Assembly: GCA_004557505.1 (NCBI GenBank)
Contig: SFGZ01000009.1
Location: forward strand, 121,745 to 185,744
Reading direction: 5' to 3'
Length of the DNA stretch: 64,000 bases
From: Coriobacteriaceae bacterium
GTDB lineage: Bacteria; Actinomycetota; Coriobacteriia; Coriobacteriales; Atopobiaceae
Made by a program: the position numbers and the translations under genes. Shown here piece by piece: positions 8,598 through 17,549 of the stretch. The notes beneath the pieces were generated by a model. That model did not search any database. It saw only the letters and a program-made list of their open reading frames with translations, and was not told the origin of the DNA. Each line of letters starts with the position of its first letter. The first letter of the stretch is position 1.

Positions 8598-10571
8598 ATG
8601 GAAAAGGGCAGTCTCCTTCGTCAGCCTTCGATTTCCCGCAGAAGTCTCCTGTTGAATGGCACCGCTATCGCTGGCATCGGGGCCTTGATAGGACTTTTCG
8701 GATGCAGCAACACGGGTGTCGAATCGGGCGGTGCTGTGGCGGATAACAAGGCTACGGGCTCCGTGACAAATGGTGTCAAAGCAGATGGTAGTTACCAGCT
8801 TGATAAGACCTTCCCTGTACTTGCCGATAGCGATGCTTTCGACGACTCCCTTATCACGAATGCCATGGATACCTTCATTGGCTTCGAGAAGCAAGGGTCG
8901 CTTCTCGTCAACGCCACTGATCCGTCAAAGTTCAAAATCTTCGTTAACGGAACTACCGTAGCTCTGGATGACATAGAGCAAGACGATTGGGCTTTAATCG
9001 ATATATCGTCCATCACGGTTAATGGCAACAACAGACTCCAGGTAAGTGGAATCGATGCTGATAAAGACACGATAGCGGTCCGCATCCCCTATCCAGAGCT
9101 CGTCGATGCCACCGATGAGTACAGGAACAACGACAACTTCAAACTGTTGGATGAGATCATTCAGGCAGAAATTGATAACGGATTCACATCTGCTCAACTG
9201 GTTGTTGCCCGCAATGGGCGAATCATAAAGCAGTCAGCCTACGGGCAATGCAATTCCTATTCAAAAGATGGGAAACGTCTGAATGATGGAGCGAAGGTCA
9301 CCAACGACACGCTATACGATCTTGCAAGCAATACGAAAATGTATTGCACAAACTATGCGGTGCAAAAGCTAGTCTCAGAAGGCAAGCTCAAGGTGACGGA
9401 GCTTGTGAGTGCCTACATCCCAGAATTCAAGGACCAGCCAAATGATGCCATCAAAGGCAAGGACGTGCTGACTGTGCAGGAAATCCTTCAGCACCAGGCG
9501 GGATTCCCTGCCGATCCCCAGTATCACAATATCGATTACAACCCTGCTACGAAAAAGACTGAGGCGGGGAGCCGTGCCAATCAGGCCCTGTACACACAGA
9601 AGCGCGACGAAGCTCTGAAGAAAATCATCGAAACGCCACTTGAATACATACCTGGGACCAGCACGAAGTACTCCGATGTCGACTATATGCTTCTCGGATT
9701 CATCGTCGAAAAGATCACTGGTCAGCGACTCGATGAATATGTTGGTGACTCTTTCTATAAGCCTCTCGGCCTCAAGCACGTTACGTTCAATCCGCTCGAT
9801 AACGGCTTCACCAAGGATGACTGCGCCGCCACAGAGCTCAACGGCAACACGCGCGATGGTGTGATTAGCTTTGAGAACATTCGCACTGACACCATTCAGG
9901 GCGAAGTACACGACGAAAAGGCCTTCTATACCATGGAAGGAATTTCGGGGCACGCGGGTCTCTTCTCAAATGCAAGGGATCTTGCGGTCCTTACCCAAAT
10001 CATCATCAACCGTGGTGGCTACGGTGATCACCGCTTCTTTGATGGGAATACGCTTGATCAGTTTATCAAGCCAAAAGATACCAATGCGAGCTATGGCTTG
10101 GGCTGGCGTCGCAAGGCAACCTCATTGTACTCGTGGGCGTTCTCCCCCATCTCAGATACCTCGACCGTCGGACATACCGGCTGGACCGGAACACTCACCG
10201 TTATTGATCCTGTCGAGAACGTTTCTGTTGTCCTGCTTACCAACACAAAGAACAGCCCAGTTCTGGATAAGGAGGCGAACCCTAACGACTTCGTCGGCAA
10301 CCATTACCTCACCGGAAACTACGGAATGCCCGCCACCATCTCCTTTGATGACGAGGGGGCAAATGCCGACTGCAACGATGCCAAGCTTATCGACCTCATT
10401 CGAGCAAAGTATCAACTTATCGATACAAACGTAGCGTATCAGACCAATCCCGACATAGCTGAACTAAAAGCGCTCATGAGTGTCGCCGATCAGCGGAAGG
10501 ACAGCGAGCTGATCTCGGCATTCAAAAAGACCGAGGTCTGGGAGGGCGCCAACAATCTTGCTGGCAAATAA
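8598..10571 (+). CDS. AmiE-like serine hydrolase lipoprotein (beta-lactamase family)
   Basis: A 657-residue exported protein. The N-terminus has a twin-arginine-like stretch (SISRRSLLLNG), a hydrophobic core and a lipobox LFGC (Cys36), so it should be anchored outside the membrane. Residues ~55-175 form an uncharacterised beta-rich region. From ~185 follows a class C beta-lactamase/esterase domain with the nucleophile motif SNTK (~Ser245), YSD (~357) and HTG (~525). In Bacillus subtilis the enzyme at the same position in the MurNAc locus is AmiE, a beta-lactamase-fold N-acetylmuramyl-L-alanine amidase. Divergent transcription from murR supports a role in freeing MurNAc sugars from wall fragments. 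A carboxypeptidase or esterase activity cannot be excluded. GAGGAGA precedes the ATG. GC content is lower than in flanking genes. Confidence 0.8.
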   Translation: MEKGSLLRQPSISRRSLLLNGTAIAGIGALIGLFGCSNTGVESGGAVADNKATGSVTNGVKADGSYQLDKTFPVLADSDAFDDSLITNAMDTFIGFEKQGSLLVNATDPSKFKIFVNGTTVALDDIEQDDWALIDISSITVNGNNRLQVSGIDADKDTIAVRIPYPELVDATDEYRNNDNFKLLDEIIQAEIDNGFTSAQLVVARNGRIIKQSAYGQCNSYSKDGKRLNDGAKVTNDTLYDLASNTKMYCTNYAVQKLVSEGKLKVTELVSAYIPEFKDQPNDAIKGKDVLTVQEILQHQAGFPADPQYHNIDYNPATKKTEAGSRANQALYTQKRDEALKKIIETPLEYIPGTSTKYSDVDYMLLGFIVEKITGQRLDEYVGDSFYKPLGLKHVTFNPLDNGFTKDDCAATELNGNTRDGVISFENIRTDTIQGEVHDEKAFYTMEGISGHAGLFSNARDLAVLTQIIINRGGYGDHRFFDGNTLDQFIKPKDTNASYGLGWRRKATSLYSWAFSPISDTSTVGHTGWTGTLTVIDPVENVSVVLLTNTKNSPVLDKEANPNDFVGNHYLTGNYGMPATISFDDEGANADCNDAKLIDLIRAKYQLIDTNVAYQTNPDIAELKALMSVADQRKDSELISAFKKTEVWEGANNLAGK

Positions 10572-10635
10572 CTGAGGGCAATGGAGAAGCAAGCAGATCA
10601 TTTGACGAGCTGACTCTTGCAACAAGCCAACCTAG

Positions 10636-10670
10636 ATGTGGGGGGCGGTTCCCACGAACCGTCCCCACAT
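10636..10670. terminator. Long GC-rich hairpin after the AmiE-like gene
   Basis: ATGTGGGGGGCGGTTC pairs with GAACCGTCCCCACAT with one bulge and a 4-nt loop; GGTTTGCGTGCTTTT follows. It sits between convergent genes and probably terminates both. Confidence 0.65.
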
Positions 10671-10733
10671 GGTTTGCGTGCTTTTCAGCAGCCAAATCAT
10701 ATCGCCTGCGTGGCAGAGATGGGCTGCGGGGCA

Positions 10734-12080
10734 TCAGCCTCGCCAACGCCGCCGACCCACCGCCATCAGCGTGGGAACGACGGCAAGCGACACCAGCGCA
10801 CCCGCCAGAAAGATGAGCGACGAGGGCGTGAAGCCATCGCCCACCACGCCAAAACCGCCGATGGCACCGGACCCGGAGCTCACGGACGACCCAATCCACG
10901 GCCCGGCGAGCATGGGGACCAGCACCACCATGAACATGCGCACGCCCTGGAGCAGCCCCGCGCGGTCGGGCGGCGTGTTGTTGCGCACCTCGGCCGCAAA
11001 GCAGGCAACGGCCCCCAGGTACCCGCAGAGCATGAGGACCGACCCCACAAACACGCCCGCCACGCTCGTAAGCGCCGTGAGCGCCAGGCACCCGGCCACG
11101 AACAGGGCAAGCGGCAGTCGCACGGCCCGCTCGAAGCCAAGCCGGTCGAGGCGCCGCCCGTAGAAGACGGTGAAGGCGGCCGCAATCACGATGCCCGGTG
11201 CCATCACAAACACGTACCCCTCGCCCAACACATAGGGAAGGCGCAGGTAGAGCACGTAGTACGGCATGAAGGCCTGAAGCGCTGTCGAGAAGATGCAGTA
11301 GCCGAGAAGCACCAGGTAGAGCACAGGGTTGCCGCGCATCGCCGCCGGTGAGAAGCCCTCGGCCACCCCGCGCAGCCAGCCACGATCGGCCGCAGGCGCC
11401 GGGCGCGAGTCGCGCATCAGGGTGCCGGCCACTGCGGCAGCCGCTCCCACCAGCACGCCGACAGCCACGAAGAGCGCTGGGTAGTCGTAGGTCACGGTCC
11501 CGTCGTCGCCCACGCGCATGAGGGCCATCGCCCCGCCAAAGACGGCCAGCATCGCAATGAGCGGCATCGCAGAGTTCACGCCCTCCACGCGGCCACGGTT
11601 GGTCTCGTCCGTCACGTCAGTCATCCAGGCGTTGAACGCCGCATCGTTGGAGAGGCTCCCAAAGAGGGTCATCACGCAGTCAAAGACGATCGTCAGGGCG
11701 ACACCCATCCTCGCCGCGCTGGCCACGTCCGGCGCAAGCGCGTCCGAGATGCCCTGGACAAGCGCGAACCCGATGATCGAGACGCCCCAGAGCGCCGCGC
11801 CCGCCACCACAAAGACCTTGCGCCGACGCACGCGATCGGACCAGGCGCCCACAAAGAGCGTTGCCAGCGTGGCCGTGAGGGCCGAGGCGGACACCATAAG
11901 CGCCACGTCTTGCAGCGAGGCCCCAAACGAGTCCTGGACAAACAGGTTGAGGAAGTTGTTCTCGACCGCCCACGCAACCTGCCCCATGAAGGCGAGGAGC
12001 ACGATGACCAGCCAAGTGGTTCGAGAAATTATGGACTTGCCGCCACACGGTGCCGTACGCCCAGCCCTGTTGTCCGCCAT
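10734..12080 (-). CDS. MFS transporter
   Basis: A 448-residue integral membrane protein with about twelve hydrophobic segments and the MFS loop pattern GAWSDRVRRRKVFVV between helices 2 and 3. The substrate cannot be read from sequence. The start at 12080 was chosen because GGAGG lies 5 nt upstream; the longer open frame upstream is an arginine- and glycine-rich shadow. It begins 38 nt after the GH2 gene on the same strand, so the pair is likely one operon in which the transporter brings in a sugar or glycoside handled by the hydrolase, or exports a product. Family confident, role inferred. Confidence 0.82.
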   Translation of the reverse strand: MADNRAGRTAPCGGKSIISRTTWLVIVLLAFMGQVAWAVENNFLNLFVQDSFGASLQDVALMVSASALTATLATLFVGAWSDRVRRRKVFVVAGAALWGVSIIGFALVQGISDALAPDVASAARMGVALTIVFDCVMTLFGSLSNDAAFNAWMTDVTDETNRGRVEGVNSAMPLIAMLAVFGGAMALMRVGDDGTVTYDYPALFVAVGVLVGAAAAVAGTLMRDSRPAPAADRGWLRGVAEGFSPAAMRGNPVLYLVLLGYCIFSTALQAFMPYYVLYLRLPYVLGEGYVFVMAPGIVIAAAFTVFYGRRLDRLGFERAVRLPLALFVAGCLALTALTSVAGVFVGSVLMLCGYLGAVACFAAEVRNNTPPDRAGLLQGVRMFMVVLVPMLAGPWIGSSVSSGSGAIGGFGVVGDGFTPSSLIFLAGALVSLAVVPTLMAVGRRRWRG

Positions 12081-12118
12081 GGTTGCCTCCATCCTGCCGC
12101 CAACCCTCGCCAAGTGCC

Positions 12119-14011
12119 CTACGAGGAGAGCTTGTCCACCCTGCGATCGTAGCTGAGAAGGCCGTTGGTCTCCTCCTCCACGTCCGAGAGCTGCGTATAC
12201 ACGTAGCCGGCAAGCCCCCTGGCCTTGAGCGCGTCCGCCTCGGCGAGAAGCGCCCTCACCGCCGCGCGCCACTCCCCCACACTCTTGAAGTCGGCGTAGC
12301 CGTACGACTCCAAAAAGGAGCTGTGGCCCTCGACATACCAGGAAAGCCCGCCAAACTCAGAGATCACGAAGGCCCGCGAGGAGCCGCGCGGGCGATGCAC
12401 ACGGAGCTTCCTGAAGTAGTTATGCTCGCTTTCGTAGTCGCCGCAACGCTGGTCGAACCACCCGCTCGTGGCATCAATGGGCCGCGTTGGGTCAATCGCA
12501 CGCACGCGGCGCACGGCATCGCGCGCGCAGAACTGCCCCCAGCCCTCGTTGAAGAGGACCCAGGTCACGATGCATGGGTGGTTGCGCAGGTAGCGCAAAC
12601 TTCCCTCGCAATCCCGCGTCCACTCCTCCCGGAACGCCGGGTCTGCCGAGGAGAGGCGCGCCTGATGAGACGGGACGTCATCGCGGAAATGCCCGCAGGC
12701 GCGGCGCGAGAGCGTGGGCTTCTGGCTGACCTGCCACATGTTGTAGGGGGCGGTCCCTCCGCTCACCATGTCCTGCCAGACGAGCATACCCGCGCGGTCG
12801 CAGAGCCAGTACCAGCGGTCCTGCTCGACCTTGATGTGCTTGCGCAGCATGTTGAAGCCGAGGTCCCGCGCAGCCTTGATGTCTGCCGAAAGCGCATCCG
12901 TCCCGGGTGCCGTGAGGAGGCCATCCGGCCAGTAGCCTTGGTCGAGAAGGCCGCGCAAAAAGAGCGGTTGGTGGTTGAGGCAGAAGCGCGGCACGCCCGC
13001 CTCGTCCGGCTCGACGGAGACGGTGCGGAACGCGCAGTAGCTTGTCACCTCGTCCACGCCGTACGCAATGCGCAGGCCATAGAGGTAGGGGTCAGCCGGA
13101 TCCCACAGGCGCGGCGTCGAAACGGGAACGCGCACGGCGACGCTTTGCTCGGACGCCACCGCAGAGCCGCAGGCCACAGGCGTGCCGTCTGCGGAGAGCA
13201 GCGACACGCGCAACTCCTCGCCCGGGCGCGTGACCCGCGCGGCAACCGTCACGTCACCGGCATCCGGGCTGGCGTCGACGAGCAGCTCCTCGATGCGGTT
13301 CCCGGGCACGACCTCCCACCAGACGTCCTGCCATATGCCGCTCTGCGCGGTGTACCAGATGGTCCCGCACTGGAGCAGCTGCTTGCCGCGCGGGTGCGGT
13401 TCGGTGTCGCTTGGGTCGCGAACGCAGAGGGTAAGCTCGTCGCCCTCGCCAGGCGCCAAGAGATCCGTCACGTCAAACGAGAAGGGCAGGTATCCTCCGG
13501 CATGCGTGCCGGCGAGACGCCCGTTCACGTAGCAGGCGCAGGCGTAGTCCACGGCATCGAAGTGGATGAGCAGCCGCTCTCCGGCCTCGGGCGCGGGTGC
13601 GGCGAACGAGCGCCGGTACCACAGAAGCTCATCCGGCTTGAGCTGGCGCCCCACGCCAGAGAGAGGTGCCTCTGGCGAGAATGGCACGCGGATGCGCCGG
13701 GGAAACGTCGTGGGCATGGGTGCCGTGCGCTCGGGGGCGGCACCGCCGGGGCTGGGCGCGAAGGCGCACGCCCACCACCCGTCGAGGCTTCCCCACGACG
13801 TACGGGCGAACTGGGGGTGCGGGTGTCCGGTCAGCGCGCCGGCGCCGCCACGGCCTTCCGAGCCATCGGCACCGGGTCCCGCGCCCCTCTCGGCTTTCCC
13901 GGCCTTCTCGGCCCCGGCGCGAAGCCCCTCTCCCCAGGGCGTCCACAGGGGCAGCGGATCTCGCCGATCGTGCGTACGGAGCCTGCTTGCAAGCATGCGT
14001 CGGATGTCCAT
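12119..14011 (-). CDS. Glycoside hydrolase family 2 enzyme
   Basis: A 630-residue cytoplasmic glycosidase of the GH2 type (beta-galactosidase/beta-glucuronidase/mannosidase group). Order: N-terminal jelly-roll sugar-binding domain (~80-220, with LWYRRSF and HFDAVDYACACYVNG), immunoglobulin-like domain (~220-320), and a TIM barrel (~320-630). The acid/base Glu is in LFNEGWG and the nucleophile Glu in ISEFGG. No signal peptide. GGAGGGG precedes the ATG at 14011. The short length and absence of a C-terminal beta-galactosidase small-chain domain argue against LacZ; exact specificity is open. It is followed by an MFS transporter. Confidence 0.85.
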   Translation of the reverse strand: MDIRRMLASRLRTHDRRDPLPLWTPWGEGLRAGAEKAGKAERGAGPGADGSEGRGGAGALTGHPHPQFARTSWGSLDGWWACAFAPSPGGAAPERTAPMPTTFPRRIRVPFSPEAPLSGVGRQLKPDELLWYRRSFAAPAPEAGERLLIHFDAVDYACACYVNGRLAGTHAGGYLPFSFDVTDLLAPGEGDELTLCVRDPSDTEPHPRGKQLLQCGTIWYTAQSGIWQDVWWEVVPGNRIEELLVDASPDAGDVTVAARVTRPGEELRVSLLSADGTPVACGSAVASEQSVAVRVPVSTPRLWDPADPYLYGLRIAYGVDEVTSYCAFRTVSVEPDEAGVPRFCLNHQPLFLRGLLDQGYWPDGLLTAPGTDALSADIKAARDLGFNMLRKHIKVEQDRWYWLCDRAGMLVWQDMVSGGTAPYNMWQVSQKPTLSRRACGHFRDDVPSHQARLSSADPAFREEWTRDCEGSLRYLRNHPCIVTWVLFNEGWGQFCARDAVRRVRAIDPTRPIDATSGWFDQRCGDYESEHNYFRKLRVHRPRGSSRAFVISEFGGLSWYVEGHSSFLESYGYADFKSVGEWRAAVRALLAEADALKARGLAGYVYTQLSDVEEETNGLLSYDRRVDKLSS

Positions 14012-14103
14012 GGCCCCTCCGTCCCAGGCTGGTTGCGCGCCCACATACCTGGCCCGAGTTTAGCAGCGATGCCGCTCACGGCACCGCAGCATCCTGCGCG
14101 CGC

Positions 14104-14294
14104 CACAGGTTCGCACCCGAATGCGTGACCCGCGCTGGCCGCTACACATTCGCACTCCGAATGTGTAGCAGGCGGATACACATTCGCACCCGAATGTGTG
14201 ACGCGCGCAGGTCGATACGCGATCATGCCCCGAATGTGTAGCAGGCCGCCTCGCTGCCGTCACATATCCGCGTCACGAATGTGTGACGCGCGTC
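14104..14294. repeat. Array of five ~25-nt palindromes (copy 1 of a dispersed family)
   Basis: Units at about 14104, 14143, 14177, 14216 and 14259 follow the plan TACACATTCG - 3 to 5 nt - CGAATGTGTA. Spacers alternate, and the one after unit 3, CGCGCGCAGGTCGA, is the reverse complement of the spacer in copies 2 and 3, so this array is inverted. The last unit overlaps the 3' end of the UvrA-like gene. Confidence 0.85.
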
Positions 14295-16825
14295 GGCACC
14301 CCCAGCTCCTCGGCCAGGTAGCGGCCGGTCACCGACGCCGAGCACCCCGCCACATCCTCGGGCGTGCCGGCACACACGATGCTCCCGCCCGCATCGCCGC
14401 CACCCGGGCCCATGTCAATCACGTAGTCGGCATTGGCGATCATGTCCAGGTCGTGCTCGATCACCACCACGGTGGCGCCGTGCCCCACTAGCCCCTGTAG
14501 CACGCCGAGAAGCACCTCCACGTCAAGCGGGTGCAGACCGATCGTGGGTTCGTCGAAGACGAAGAGCGCACCCTCCTGGCTGCGGCCGATCTCGCTCGAG
14601 AGCTTGAGGCGCTGCGCCTCGCCGCCGGAAAGCGCCGGCGTGGCCTCGCCCAGCGTGAGGTAGCCAAGGCCAATGTCCGAGAGCGTCCGCAGCTTGGAGG
14701 CCACGCGGCGCAGGCGTCCCAGCCGTCCAAGCGCCTCGTCCACGGTCATCTCCATGAGCTGCGGCAGGCTCACATAGTCGCCCTTCTCGCCCCCTGTGCC
14801 CCGCGTGGTGTGACGGCGGACCTCCCACGCCGCCCTCGCATAGCGAGAGCCGCGGCAGTCTGGGCAATCTATCACGACATCGGGAAGAAACTGCACGTCA
14901 AGCGATATGGTTCCCGTTCCGTCGCAGGTAGGGCACCGGAGCGAGCCCGTGTTGTACGAGAAGTCCCCCGCATGCAGGCCGCGGGCCTTGGCATCGGCGG
15001 TCTGCGCGAAGGCGCGCCGCAGGTCGTCCATTACGCCGGAGTAGGTGGCCACCGTAGAGCGCACGTTTGCGCCGATCGGCGTGGAGTCGATAAGGCACAC
15101 GCGGCGGATGCCGGCCGCGTCGCACCCCTGCACGTGCGCAGGCGGCTCCTCGCAGGCGATGCCCGCCTTAAGCGCCGGCACCAGGCTCTCGAGCACCAGC
15201 GTGGTCTTGCCGGAGCCCGAGACGCCGGTCACGGCGACCATGCGGCCCTGCGGCACATCCACGGCAAGCGGCCGCACGGTGTGGATCTGTCCGGTCTCAA
15301 GGTGAATGCGCCCCAGGTCGAACATGGCGCCGCCCTCGGCGCGGCGGCGTGCGCGAATCACGCGCGCACCCGAGAGGAAAGGCGCGATCCGCGAAGCGGC
15401 GTCGTTCTCGACCTGCGCGATGCTCCCCTGGCAGATGATGGTGCCGCCCTTCTCGCCAGATCCCGGCCCCACCTCGATGAGGTGTTCTGCATGGCGCAGC
15501 ACCCGCACGTCGTGGTCCACCACCACAACGGAGTTCCCGTCGGCAAGAAGGTCGTCCACCACGCCGAGAAGCCCCTCGACGTTCGACGGGTGCAGGCCAA
15601 TGGAGGGCTCGTCGAGCACATAGAGCACGCCTGTCGTGCGGTTGCGCACGGCGCGCGCAAGCTGCACCCGCTGGCGCTCGCCGTTGGAGAGCGTTGAGCT
15701 GGCTCGGTCAAGCGCGAGGTAGCCCAGGCCCAGCTGGAGCAGGCGGGCGACGGGCTCGGCCATCTCGTCCGCGATCTGCTCGGCCATGGGCGCGACCTCA
15801 GCCGGCAGCGCCTGCACTACCCCGGGCAACCACGCCGCAAGCTCGTCCAGCGTCATCGCCGTGGCCTCGGCAAGGTTGATGCCGCACACCATGGGATCGC
15901 GCGCCTCGGCCGAGAGGCGCGTGCCGTGGCAGTCCGGGCACGGGCCCTCCTTGAGAAAGCGGGCGATGCGCTTCATGGCGCTTTCGCTCCTGGCCTTGGC
16001 CAGCGCATTCTCCACCGAACGCACGGCCGAGTAGTACGTGAAATCAAGCTCGGTGGCCGTGTCGTTCCCCTTGTTGCGCACCACGACATGGCGCTTCTCG
16101 GCGGGCCCATGGAAGACGATCTCGCGCTCTGCGGGCGAAAGCTCGCCAAACGGCACGTTGGTCCGCACGCCCATCTCGCGGCAGACGTCCTTCATGAGCG
16201 ACCACATGAGGGTTCCCCAGGGTGCCACGGCCCCCTCGTCGATGGTCTTTGACTCGTCGGGAACCAGCGCGGCCTCGTTCACCTGCCGCATGACGCCCGT
16301 CCCGCCGCAGGTGGGACAGGCCCCGTCGCCGTTGAAGGCCAGGCTCTCGGCACCGCGGCCAAAGAACTTCTCGCCGCACACGGGGCAGACGACGGGCCGC
16401 TCAAGCGCCACGTCGATGGTGGGCGGACAGAGGTGTCCGTTTGGGCAGGTGTACGAGCCGACGCGCGAGAAGAGCAGCCGCAGGCCGTTCAGGAGCTCGG
16501 TCGAGGTGCCAAAGGTCGAACGCACGCCTGGCACACCCGGCCGCTGGCGCAGCGCGAGCGCGGCGGGCACGTGCTCGACCAGGTCGACGTCAGCACGGGC
16601 GGGCTGCGTGAGGCGGCGGCGCGTATAGGTCGAGAGCGCCTCGAGGTAGCGCCGGCTGCCCTCGGCGTAGAGCACGCCCAGCGCGAGGCTCGACTTGCCG
16701 GAGCCCGAAACGCCGGCGATGCCCACGAGCCTGCCAAGCGGCACCGAGACGTCGACGTTTCTGAGGTTGTGTGTGCGCGCGCCACGGACTTCGATGGCGC
16801 GCGGGGCAAAGCTGCTGCGAGACAT
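14273..16825 (-). CDS. UvrA-like ABC excision-repair protein
   Basis: An 850-residue class II ABC protein with two ATP-binding modules (Walker A GVSGSGKSS near residue 35 and GVSGSGKTT near 525) and UvrA zinc-binding Cys sets (CPVCGEKF, CPTCGGTG, CPDCHGTR, CPTCDGTG). True UvrA is about 940-970 residues; this shorter version resembles the UvrA2/drug-resistance paralogues that lack the UvrB-interaction region, so a role in tolerance to DNA-binding compounds is possible. The start at 16825 has AAGGGGG upstream; the longer open frame upstream overlaps the divergent HTH gene. The last codons (RVTHS-stop) come from a palindromic repeat unit. Confidence 0.85.
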   Translation of the reverse strand: MSRSSFAPRAIEVRGARTHNLRNVDVSVPLGRLVGIAGVSGSGKSSLALGVLYAEGSRRYLEALSTYTRRRLTQPARADVDLVEHVPAALALRQRPGVPGVRSTFGTSTELLNGLRLLFSRVGSYTCPNGHLCPPTIDVALERPVVCPVCGEKFFGRGAESLAFNGDGACPTCGGTGVMRQVNEAALVPDESKTIDEGAVAPWGTLMWSLMKDVCREMGVRTNVPFGELSPAEREIVFHGPAEKRHVVVRNKGNDTATELDFTYYSAVRSVENALAKARSESAMKRIARFLKEGPCPDCHGTRLSAEARDPMVCGINLAEATAMTLDELAAWLPGVVQALPAEVAPMAEQIADEMAEPVARLLQLGLGYLALDRASSTLSNGERQRVQLARAVRNRTTGVLYVLDEPSIGLHPSNVEGLLGVVDDLLADGNSVVVVDHDVRVLRHAEHLIEVGPGSGEKGGTIICQGSIAQVENDAASRIAPFLSGARVIRARRRAEGGAMFDLGRIHLETGQIHTVRPLAVDVPQGRMVAVTGVSGSGKTTLVLESLVPALKAGIACEEPPAHVQGCDAAGIRRVCLIDSTPIGANVRSTVATYSGVMDDLRRAFAQTADAKARGLHAGDFSYNTGSLRCPTCDGTGTISLDVQFLPDVVIDCPDCRGSRYARAAWEVRRHTTRGTGGEKGDYVSLPQLMEMTVDEALGRLGRLRRVASKLRTLSDIGLGYLTLGEATPALSGGEAQRLKLSSEIGRSQEGALFVFDEPTIGLHPLDVEVLLGVLQGLVGHGATVVVIEHDLDMIANADYVIDMGPGGGDAGGSIVCAGTPEDVAGCSASVTGRYLAEELGVPTRVTHS

Positions 16826-16922
16826 GTCTGGCCCCCTTGTCTTGCCTGCTGCATCGAATGGTACGGCAGGGACGCATGAACTACCATTGCATGAACCCCC
16901 GCGCACCGACGGAAGGAGTCTC

Positions 16923-17438
16923 ATGCCACACAAGGAACGCCTGACGGAGGATCTTCTCGCCCGCCTCCTGGCGTCACCCAGCGTCGAGTCATACCTCGGC
17001 GAATCGGACTCGACCGTTGACCGCGACCTCCCCCAGTACCTGCGGGAGCTCTTGGACGAGAGGGGCATGAAGCGGGCGGAGGTCGTACGCGCCTCCGGCC
17101 TCAACGGCACCGTTGTCTACGACATCTTTGCCGGCAAGAGCCGCCCCGGCAGGGATCACGCCATCATGCTCGCCATTGGCATGCGCTGCGCGCTCCGCGA
17201 GACGCAGCGGCTCCTGCGCCTGTCCGGCGTCTCGGAGCTATGGCCCAAGGTGCGTCGCGACGCCATCATCATCTGGTGCATCGACCACGGCTTTGACCGC
17301 TCGGCAACCGATGACGAGCTTTGGAGCCTGGGCGAGCAGACCCTCTTCCACACCGGCCCGCTGCACGCGGGACAGCCCAACGGCCACGCGGTCAGGCGGC
17401 CCCCTCGCCCGCCCAGTGATTATTCAGTTGCCAACTGA
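16923..17438 (+). CDS. HTH-domain protein next to kinase remnant
   Basis: A 172-residue protein with a central XRE/lambda-repressor-like helix-turn-helix (about residues 40-100: YLRELLDERGMKRAEVVRAS, then SGLNGTVVYDIFAGKSRPGR). The C-terminal ~70 residues, rich in Arg, Asp and Trp, have no family I recognise. GGAAGGAG precedes the ATG. It diverges from the UvrA-like gene by 97 nt and is followed, 111 nt on, by a broken Ser/Thr kinase gene. Such small HTH proteins often sit before similar kinases in Coriobacteriia, so it may have been functionally tied to it; that link is inference. Confidence 0.75.
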   Translation: MPHKERLTEDLLARLLASPSVESYLGESDSTVDRDLPQYLRELLDERGMKRAEVVRASGLNGTVVYDIFAGKSRPGRDHAIMLAIGMRCALRETQRLLRLSGVSELWPKVRRDAIIIWCIDHGFDRSATDDELWSLGEQTLFHTGPLHAGQPNGHAVRRPPRPPSDYSVAN

Positions 17439-17549
17439 TGAGCGCCCGCACCGAGACGCATATCATGGATAGTAGCCGGTCCTTATGTGCAAGCCGGCAA
17501 TTGCGGCAACGTGTGGAACGGGACCAAGGGCTTGAATGACGACCAGGTA

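Noticed and set aside
12050..14128. 692-residue plus-strand frame over the GH2 gene
   Set aside because: The sense gene has intact GH2 catalytic motifs; the antisense frame is composition-driven.
14104..14294. CRISPR-like array of evenly spaced palindromic repeats
   Set aside because: Spacers are short (about 10-19 nt), recur between loci and alternate in type, units are degenerate, and no cas gene is near. The same holds for 35347-35490 and 40441-40577.
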